Assembly (NCBI GenBank): GCA_022572865.1
Contig: JACZVB010000129.1
Location: 1-5,499 of the forward strand
Direction: 5' to 3'
Source: Chloroflexota bacterium
GTDB taxonomy: Bacteria > Chloroflexota > Dehalococcoidia > Plut-88900
DNA: 5,499 bases
Shown here: piece after piece, positions 1 to 4,051 of the stretch
How positions within the stretch are numbered: the first letter of the stretch is position 1
Layout of the letters: each line of letters starts with the position of its first letter
Made by a program: the position numbers and the translations under genes
The notes under the pieces: model-generated
The model's database searches: none
Seen by the model: only the letters and a program-made list of their open reading frames with translations
What the model was told of the DNA's origin: nothing

Positions 1-14
1 GACCATCCCCCTGT

Positions 15-38
15 CCCCCTTCCTGGCCAGGAAGGGGG
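15..38. repeat. Perfect 24-bp palindrome (REP-like intergenic repeat)
   Basis: The two 12-base halves are exact reverse complements with no spacer. The left half starts CCCCCTTCC and the centre is TGGCCA. As RNA it would fold into a very stable hairpin, although a few central pairs must open to form the loop. It stands at the head of a non-coding stretch upstream of the CoA-transferase gene and is followed by two more dyads. It looks like a member of a dispersed intergenic palindrome family, but only one copy is visible here. It could also terminate an upstream + strand gene outside the window, although no T-run follows it. Confidence 0.6.
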
Positions 39-47
39 GAATTAGCT

Positions 48-64
48 TTGGGGGACACCCCCAA
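48..64. repeat. Perfect 7-bp inverted repeat with ACA loop
   Basis: The sequence TTGGGGG-ACA-CCCCCAA is a perfect stem of seven pairs with a three-base loop. It lies ten bases after the 24-bp palindrome and is probably part of the same composite intergenic element. Confidence 0.5.
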
Positions 65-81
65 CCCCCCGGCCCCGACTC

Positions 82-98
82 GTCCCGACACTCGGGAC
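82..98. repeat. Perfect 7-bp inverted repeat with CAC loop
   Basis: The sequence GTCCCGA-CAC-TCGGGAC is a perfect stem of seven pairs with a three-base loop. It is the third dyad in the first 100 bases and has the same 7-3-7 geometry as the one at 48-64. A related GGGAC motif recurs just downstream at 103-107. Confidence 0.5.
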
Positions 99-185
99 TC
101 GGCGGGACAAACCCCCAGCCAATCTCGCCTTGTCGGGATTGGAAACTCCCTGTTTGAAGGGCGGCCTCTAGGACGTTCCCGTTCC

Positions 186-193
186 TATATAAT
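186..193 (+). promoter_or_regulatory. Probable -10 box of the CoA-transferase promoter
   Basis: TATATAAT contains a consensus TATAAT at 188-193, an AT-rich island in a GC-rich stretch 43 bases before the chosen start codon. No convincing -35 hexamer lies 16-18 bases upstream; the nearest TTGAAG, at 154-159, is 28 bases away and too far. If used, the transcript would begin near base 200 with a leader of about 35 bases. The missing -35 suggests activator dependence or a chance match. Confidence 0.45.
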
Positions 194-235
194 GCGACCG
201 GTAGGCGGGATACGGGTTAAGTGGAAGCATGCGAT

Positions 236-1711
236 ATGGACTGGAGAGAACACTACAACAAGAACACAGTATCGGCCGAGGAAGCGGTCAAAAGGGTGAA
301 TTCCGGGGACACCGTGGCCATAGGCCTGGCCACCCCGGGCCCCGACCTGCTGATAGAGGCGCTCGCGGGCAGAAAAGAAGAGCTAAATGGGGTACGCATC
401 CTCTGCCAGGCCCCCACTTTCGACCCCGGATGGCTCCAGCCCGGTTGGGACGACTCTTTTCAAGTGATCGTAGTGAGCTATCTGGGGGGCGTCAGCCGGC
501 CCGCCTACTACCAGCATCTGATCGACTACTACCCGATGGGCTTCTCCCACCAGTTCAAAGTCTACGACGAGGCCCGGGACCCGGGTCAGAAAATAGATGT
601 TCTGCTTACGGTGGTCTCGGCCCCGGATGAGCACGGCTTCTGCAGTTTCGGCTACGGCGTATGGGACAGGCGCCGGATGGCCCACACAGCCAGGGTCGTA
701 TTAGCGCAGGTCGATGCCAGCCTGATCAGGACCTACGGCACCAACTACATCCACGTCTCGGACATCGATCGATTCGTAGGACACACTACCCCGGGACTCT
801 CCATCGAGGAAAGCAGGCGTCTTATCGAGCAGGTCCAAGACCCCGAGATTCGCGCCCTCCTGGACAAGGTGGCGCCCTTTGCATCGCCCGCGGAGAGGCA
901 ACAGACCCTACCCAGCCTGTGCGAGGCGAGCCTGGAAGTGGTGCGGGAGCTGGCCAGACGGCGAGGCCTCGACGAGCCGTCCGGAGAGGTGAAAAGCATC
1001 GCGGGGTACGTATCCGAAATTATTAGCGATGGTGACACTCTTCAGATTGGGATAGGAAGCCCCAGCGGCTACCTGCCGCGATTAGGTGTCTTCGATGACA
1101 AGGTGGACCTGGGGTGGCATTCGGAAATGGCGGCCTATGGTGTGGTAGACCTGATCAGGGCCAGGGTGATCAACGGCAGCCGCAAGACCGTTAATCGTGG
1201 CATAGCAGTGTTCACCGGATTGAACGGCAGCAGCGCTGATGAGATGGAGTACGCCGCGGAGAATCCTCTCATCGAGCTCCACGACTCCGACTATGTGGTG
1301 GATATAAGGATGGTGGCCTCCCACGATAACTACGTCGCTATTAACAACGCCGTCTCTATAGACCTGTCGGGGCAGATCACCTCGGAGACCATCAGAGGCA
1401 GGCTCTGGAACGGCACCGGGGGACAGCCGGAGCTGCACATGGGCGCCGTGCTCTCCAAGGGCGGCAAGGCCATCACCCTCCTTCGATCCACAGCGGCCAA
1501 TGGAACTGTGTCCAGAATAGTAGCCCAGCATGAAGAAGGGACAGCCGTTACCATACCTCGCACCTTCGCAGACATAATTGTCACCGAATATGGCGTAGCC
1601 CGATTACTGGGCAAGTCGATAAGGGAGCGGGCCCGAGACCTGATAGCCATAGCCCATCCAGATTTCCGAAGAGAGCTGACAAAGGCGGCCCAAGACCTCT
1701 ACTACCCCTAA
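236..1711 (+). CDS. Acetyl-CoA hydrolase/transferase-family CoA-transferase (4-hydroxybutyrate CoA-transferase-like)
   Basis: This is a cytosolic family I-type CoA-transferase, predicted to move CoA between an acyl-CoA (often acetyl-CoA) and a carboxylic acid through a glutamyl-CoA intermediate. The N-terminal domain (about residues 1-190) contains SAPDEHGF at 128-135. The motif GWHSEM carries the expected catalytic glutamate at residue 297. The C-terminal domain (about 320-491) shows NNAVSIDLSGQ, NGTGGQ, LLRSTAANG and the closing VTEYGVARLLGKS...IAHPDF block. The ATG at 236 was chosen because MDWREHYNKNTVSAEEAV matches usual family N-termini and GGAAG sits eight bases upstream. The longest frame begins at a GTG at 221 and adds five residues. 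At 491 residues it is about 50 longer than typical 430-440-residue members. The excess lies between about residues 185 and 252, before the second Rossmann-like half. Substrate is not predictable; 4-hydroxybutyrate, propionate, succinate or butyrate type members are all possible. Confidence 0.9.
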   Translation: MDWREHYNKNTVSAEEAVKRVNSGDTVAIGLATPGPDLLIEALAGRKEELNGVRILCQAPTFDPGWLQPGWDDSFQVIVVSYLGGVSRPAYYQHLIDYYPMGFSHQFKVYDEARDPGQKIDVLLTVVSAPDEHGFCSFGYGVWDRRRMAHTARVVLAQVDASLIRTYGTNYIHVSDIDRFVGHTTPGLSIEESRRLIEQVQDPEIRALLDKVAPFASPAERQQTLPSLCEASLEVVRELARRRGLDEPSGEVKSIAGYVSEIISDGDTLQIGIGSPSGYLPRLGVFDDKVDLGWHSEMAAYGVVDLIRARVINGSRKTVNRGIAVFTGLNGSSADEMEYAAENPLIELHDSDYVVDIRMVASHDNYVAINNAVSIDLSGQITSETIRGRLWNGTGGQPELHMGAVLSKGGKAITLLRSTAANGTVSRIVAQHEEGTAVTIPRTFADIIVTEYGVARLLGKSIRERARDLIAIAHPDFRRELTKAAQDLYYP

Positions 1712-1744
1712 AGGCGCTTCTAACGACCCTCGCCCCGCTTCTCG

Positions 1745-1773
1745 CCCGAGGTGGATTGACTCCGCCTCAGGGG
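1745..1773 (+). terminator. GC-rich hairpin after the CoA-transferase gene
   Basis: CCCGAGGTGG (1745-1754) pairs with CCGCCTC-A-GGG (1762-1772). This gives ten pairs including one G-U and one bulged A, around the loop ATTGACT. It begins 34 bases after the stop codon, where a terminator would be expected. No T-run follows, so it may instead protect the 3' end or support factor-dependent termination. Confidence 0.35.
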
Positions 1774-1798
1774 ATAAAGTAGCCATTTCTAGGGGTGA

Positions 1799-1814
1799 GG
1801 TGTTCCTCGACACC
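1799..1814. repeat. Short inverted repeat just upstream of the candidate promoter
   Basis: GGTGT-TCCTCG-ACACC is a perfect five-pair dyad whose right edge lies ten bases before the candidate -35 box at 1824. Its position is compatible with a regulator site, but five pairs in GC-rich DNA is weak evidence. Confidence 0.2.
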
Positions 1815-1823
1815 ATCATGCTC

Positions 1824-1853
1824 TTGCCCCAGAGCGGGAAGTCGGTGTATAGT
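1824..1853 (+). promoter_or_regulatory. Candidate sigma70-type promoter driving the short leader ORF
   Basis: TTGCCC (1824-1829) matches the -35 consensus at four of six positions. TATAGT (1848-1853) matches the -10 at five of six, with an 18-base spacer. A start point near 1860 would leave a leader of about 20 bases before the Shine-Dalgarno-preceded ATG at 1882. The arrangement promoter, operator-like dyad, ribosome site and ATG is compact and ordered, which raises confidence beyond the hexamers alone. Confidence 0.45.
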
Positions 1854-1863
1854 ATCGATACAC
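1845..1863. promoter_or_regulatory. Operator-like dyad overlapping the -10 box
   Basis: GTGTAT-N7-ATACAC is a perfect six-pair dyad, and within it GTATCGATAC (1852-1861) is a perfect ten-base palindrome. It covers the -10 element and the probable transcription start, where a bound repressor would block RNA polymerase. Dyads of this size and spacing are bound by several small winged-helix or helix-turn-helix repressor families, such as GntR, PadR or TetR. The sequence does not say which, and no regulator gene is in the window. Confidence 0.4.
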
Positions 1864-1865
1864 TA

Positions 1866-1880
1866 AGAAAGGAGGTGATC
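1866..1880 (+). promoter_or_regulatory. Maximal-length Shine-Dalgarno sequence
   Basis: AGAAAGGAGGTGATC is complementary over 15 bases to the 3' tail of 16S rRNA of the Bacillus type (GAUCACCUCCUUUCU). The GGAGG core ends six bases before the ATG at 1882, an ideal spacing. No other ribosome binding site in the window approaches this strength, so its association with only a 13-codon frame is striking. Confidence 0.7.
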
Positions 1881-1881
1881 A

Positions 1882-1923
1882 ATGGAAATAGATAAACGGA
1901 CTTGTGAGGTGTCTGCAACGTAG
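1882..1923 (+). CDS. 13-codon leader peptide or 5' remnant of a lost gene
   Basis: The frame encodes MEIDKRTCEVSAT and stops at TAG (1921-1923). Evidence that it is translated is the promoter-like pair, the operator-like dyad and the near-perfect Shine-Dalgarno sequence in front of it; the frame is too short for coding statistics. There is no run of one amino acid as in classical amino-acid attenuator leaders. Two readings are possible. It may be a leader peptide whose translation controls the folds at 1950-2040, or the first codons of a gene whose body was deleted, with a stop met soon after the junction. The hydrophilic start would suit a small cytosolic protein such as a regulator, but that is a guess. 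No function is assigned. Confidence 0.35.
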   Translation: MEIDKRTCEVSAT

Positions 1924-1949
1924 ACGGCTCCATATGATCGACGTGCTCT

Positions 1950-1970
1950 GGGATTCGTTTACGGAATCCC
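1950..1970 (+). repeat. Perfect 7-bp hairpin downstream of the short ORF
   Basis: GGGATTC-GTTTACG-GAATCCC forms a perfect seven-pair stem with a seven-base loop, 26 bases after the stop of the 13-codon frame. Its 3' arm overlaps CCCGG (1968-1972), which can instead pair with CCGGG (1979-1983), so two folds compete for the same bases. Confidence 0.45.
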
Positions 1971-1983
1971 GGCAGGCACCGGG

Positions 1984-2049
1984 CCCCGAAGCTCCTGAAT
2001 TAGTCCATCGGGACGGCCATAGGCCGAAGTGCTTCGGGGTCTTTGTTTG
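1984..2049 (+). terminator. Terminator- or attenuator-like fold with T-rich tail
   Basis: CCCCGAAGC (1984-1992) is the exact reverse complement of GCTTCGGGG (2031-2039), a nine-pair outer stem. It encloses CGGCC-ATA-GGCCG (2014-2026) and is followed directly by TCTTTGTTTG. The same 3' arm can form a local hairpin, CCGAA-GTGC-TTCGG (2024-2037), which breaks both the outer and the inner stem. Either fold ends next to the T-rich stretch and would serve as a rho-independent terminator of a + strand RNA of about 185 bases starting near 1860. The tail is interrupted by G, so termination may be partial. Confidence 0.5.
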
Positions 2050-2123
2050 CCCTCTTTCCGGCCCTGACGGGCCGTCCACAGGCCTTCGGCGCCATACTCC
2101 CCGTCGATTCCCCCCCGCCCTGT

Positions 2124-3194
2124 CTAGCCGTATTCATCCCTCAGGAGCCGGGCGGCCGCCGCCTCGTTGCGCAGCTTCAGATAGGCCTCGTCCAGGGGTA
2201 TGTCGGCGGCGCTGCCCGGGGCGAAGCCGCAGTCGGGGTGAAGCACCAATCGCTCGGGCGCTACGTACTCCAGGGCCTCTTTGACCCGGGCCACTATCTC
2301 ACCGGGGGTATCGATGTGGGCGCTGCGGCAGTCCACGCACCCCAGGCCGATGTCCAGGTGCCGGGGCAGCTCTCCCAGTATCGCCTTATCTCCAGCGGCG
2401 GGCATAGCGAACTCCAGCATAACCATATCCAGGTTGAGCCGCTGCAGGGCCGGCATGATAGGCCCGTAGCCACCCTCACCCGACCAGCCGCTCCGGCCCT
2501 TGTTGCGCCGGCAGAGGTGAAGGGCCACCCTTATTCCATCCACCCCCTCCGCCATGCGATTCAGCATATCGATGCAGTAGTAGATCTCGCCTTCCGGATC
2601 GGCGTAGGAGGAGCGGACCTGCGGGTCTACGAACAGGCACAGGTGTGGATCATCGATCTGAGCGAACTCGACGCCCTCGTCCCGAAGGGCTACCAGCTCC
2701 TCACGAAGGACCGGCACCAGTGCCTCGGTAAAGTCCCGTTTGGTTGGATAGGCCTCGATGGATAGCCGGGGATGCCACATCCGCTCCCCCAGCACATAGG
2801 GAGAGGGCATGGCTACCTTGACGGGACGGTCGGTGACGGACTTCAGAAAACGGGCCTCTCTTGCCAGAAGGCCCGGGTCCTTGGGTTTCAGCTCCCCCGT
2901 CACTATGTGCCAGGTCTGACGTTCTCCATCAACCTCCCTGATGGAGACCTGGAACCCGTAACAGATATCGGCGATGATGCCTACATATGATTTCCGCCTC
3001 CACTCGCCGTCCGAGATGATATCGATGCCGGCCACCTCTTGCATCTGAGCCACAAGAGGCACCGCCTCGTCCATCGACCGCTGAAACTCGCCGGCGGAGA
3101 TGTCGCCTGTAACAGACCCCTCGACCAGGTCCTTGACGTGCTGGGGCCGGGGCATAGAGCCCACTACGGTAGTCGTGAACAGCTTTCTATTCAT
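2124..3194 (-). CDS. Single-domain MetE-like (cobalamin-independent methionine synthase II family) zinc methyltransferase
   Basis: This 356-residue cytosolic protein matches only the catalytic C-terminal TIM-barrel half of MetE, which is about 750 residues when complete. It starts with the family opening TTTVVGSMPRP (7-17), followed by SDGEWRRKSY (61-70) and QIDDPHL (179-185). Expected zinc ligands are His226 and Cys228 (HLC), Glu261 (MLEF) and Cys322 (HPDCGF). Zinc in this fold activates a thiol such as homocysteine or coenzyme M for alkylation. Short stand-alone members include the 'core-MetE' described in Dehalococcoides, which uses a methyl-corrinoid donor, and epoxyalkane:coenzyme M transferases. 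Thus the methyl donor and acceptor remain open. The usual Gly after the zinc Cys-Arg is Arg230 (HLCRRN rather than HxCRGN). GGAGGT seven bases before the ATG supports this start. It is last in the operon, 27 bases behind the nucleotidyltransferase gene. Confidence 0.85.
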   Translation of the reverse strand: MNRKLFTTTVVGSMPRPQHVKDLVEGSVTGDISAGEFQRSMDEAVPLVAQMQEVAGIDIISDGEWRRKSYVGIIADICYGFQVSIREVDGERQTWHIVTGELKPKDPGLLAREARFLKSVTDRPVKVAMPSPYVLGERMWHPRLSIEAYPTKRDFTEALVPVLREELVALRDEGVEFAQIDDPHLCLFVDPQVRSSYADPEGEIYYCIDMLNRMAEGVDGIRVALHLCRRNKGRSGWSGEGGYGPIMPALQRLNLDMVMLEFAMPAAGDKAILGELPRHLDIGLGCVDCRSAHIDTPGEIVARVKEALEYVAPERLVLHPDCGFAPGSAADIPLDEAYLKLRNEAAAARLLRDEYG

Positions 3195-3201
3195 CGATGA
3201 G

Positions 3202-3207
3202 ACCTCC
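3202..3207 (-). promoter_or_regulatory. Ribosome binding site of the MetE-like gene
   Basis: On the minus strand GGAGGT stands seven bases before the ATG at 3194, inside the 27-base gap after the upstream stop codon. It fixes the start and shows that the gene has its own strong translation signal within the operon. There is no room for a separate promoter and leader unless these lie inside the upstream gene. Confidence 0.7.
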
Positions 3208-3221
3208 AGAAGGGGGGAGCC

Positions 3222-3989
3222 TCACTCATGGGCATACCTCTGCCAGTCCTTGCGGGCGAGGTGGTAGTCCTCCAGGGTATCTATCTCGTGATATTCACCG
3301 GGCACTCGAACGCAGTGGACATCTATGCCTGCTCGAACCATGCAATCCAGCTGATGAATCACGTAGGCCATGCGGAAGGGCCTGTTCTCGGCGAAGGCGC
3401 CCTCGGGCCCGAGCCGGTGGTGCAGGTCATCGTAGAAATCGAGGAACAGTGCCGCGCCCTGTGGCGTCATGCGCATGACCCCGGTGAACTCTCCCGACGC
3501 CTCCTCCGAGGAGATAGACCTGGATATTCGGGTAACCAGGGGGCCGGCAGCGACCATCTTTTCGGCATCGGCCTCGGGGTGCTGGCTACGGAAGCGGTAC
3601 CGCTCCCTCCACCGGGTGTCCATGACCAGGGTTATGTCATGGGGCGAGCCCTTCAGGGCCGCGATAGCCTCGGGTCGGAAAAGGGTGTCGGTGTAAGTCG
3701 AGTAGAAACCACCCACCATATGGTCTCGGGCGTGCAGCAGTGAGAAGAGGATGTTGTTGTCGGCCCAGCCCGGGTTCTCGACCATGCAGAACTCAGGGTA
3801 ACCGTTACGCACCACTTCCATCAGGTACCCGCCGATGAAAACAAATCGGTCCAGCCCATTTTTGCGAAAGGCGTTCAGGGCCCAGTCGAGTATCCTCTTA
3901 CCGGCAACTACGGTGAAGCCCTTGGGCTCCTTCTCCGTGAGGGGCATGAGCCTCTGGCCCCGACCGGCCCCTATGAGGATGACCTTCAT
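3222..3989 (-). CDS. LicC-like NDP-sugar / phosphoalcohol nucleotidyltransferase
   Basis: This is a GT-A fold nucleotidyltransferase, predicted to join CTP or another NTP to a phosphorylated alcohol or sugar with release of pyrophosphate. The N-terminal signature GAGRGQRLMPLTEKEPK (7-23) gives the NTP-binding loop and lysine. NNILFSLLHA (about 78-87) and STYTDTLF (Asp101) fit the base-recognition and metal-binding region. GEYHEIDTLEDYHLA (231-245) matches the C-terminal metal-site motif (Asp237) of phosphocholine cytidylyltransferase-like enzymes. The ATG at 3989 puts MKVILIGAG at the N-terminus, as is usual, giving 255 residues, but its purine-rich AAGGGAG abuts the start codon too closely. 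The alternative GTG at 4055 overlaps the upstream stop as GTGA, has GAGG five bases or so upstream, and adds 22 residues not typical of the family. Translational coupling from the GTG is therefore a serious alternative. The adjacent acyltransferase suggests lipid head-group or envelope-polymer synthesis; the substrate is unknown. Confidence 0.8.
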   Translation of the reverse strand: MKVILIGAGRGQRLMPLTEKEPKGFTVVAGKRILDWALNAFRKNGLDRFVFIGGYLMEVVRNGYPEFCMVENPGWADNNILFSLLHARDHMVGGFYSTYTDTLFRPEAIAALKGSPHDITLVMDTRWRERYRFRSQHPEADAEKMVAAGPLVTRISRSISSEEASGEFTGVMRMTPQGAALFLDFYDDLHHRLGPEGAFAENRPFRMAYVIHQLDCMVRAGIDVHCVRVPGEYHEIDTLEDYHLARKDWQRYAHE

Positions 3990-4051
3990 CTCCCTTATAC
4001 CCTGTCTTTCGGGTATGGACAGGTCACCGGGCTGCCGAGAATGAACCCCGC

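Larger units (their letters stand above)
1712..2123. other. Convergent intergenic region with structured non-coding content
   Basis: This 412-base gap separates the 3' ends of the two convergent transcription units. I see no conventional protein gene. It holds several inverted repeats, a candidate + strand promoter, a strong ribosome binding site, a 13-codon ORF and a terminator-like fold, listed separately. A longer + frame (GTG at 1904 to 2284) exists, but it is rich in Arg and Pro, resembles no family I know and runs antisense into the methyltransferase gene, so I do not call it. Confidence 0.6.

Noticed and set aside
48..299. 83-codon + frame across the upstream repeats
   Set aside because: Its start lies in a hairpin, it has low-complexity Pro/Arg/Ser composition, and it overlaps the CoA-transferase in another frame.
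1082..1531. 149-codon minus frame inside the CoA-transferase
   Set aside because: It is antisense to the conserved catalytic and C-terminal blocks of the + strand gene; no family resemblance.
2059..2074. CGGCCC-TGAC-GGGCCG hairpin as terminator of the minus-strand operon
   Set aside because: The stem is perfect, but on the minus strand it is followed by a purine-rich stretch rather than T's, so I do not call a terminator.
1904..2284. 126-codon + frame starting at GTG within the 13-codon ORF
   Set aside because: It has no ribosome site of its own, is Arg/Pro-rich, passes through the terminator-like fold and runs 160 bases antisense into the methyltransferase gene. It could matter only if a frameshift linked it to the 13-codon frame; I saw no sign of that.
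2043..2765. 240-codon open frame on the + strand
   Set aside because: It lies antisense to the MetE-like gene, whose motifs and zinc ligands are clear. Its translation resembles no family, and long antisense frames are expected in GC-rich coding DNA.
3228..3743. 171-codon + frame opposite the nucleotidyltransferase
   Set aside because: It is a shadow of a gene with strong motifs on the other strand; no recognisable domain.
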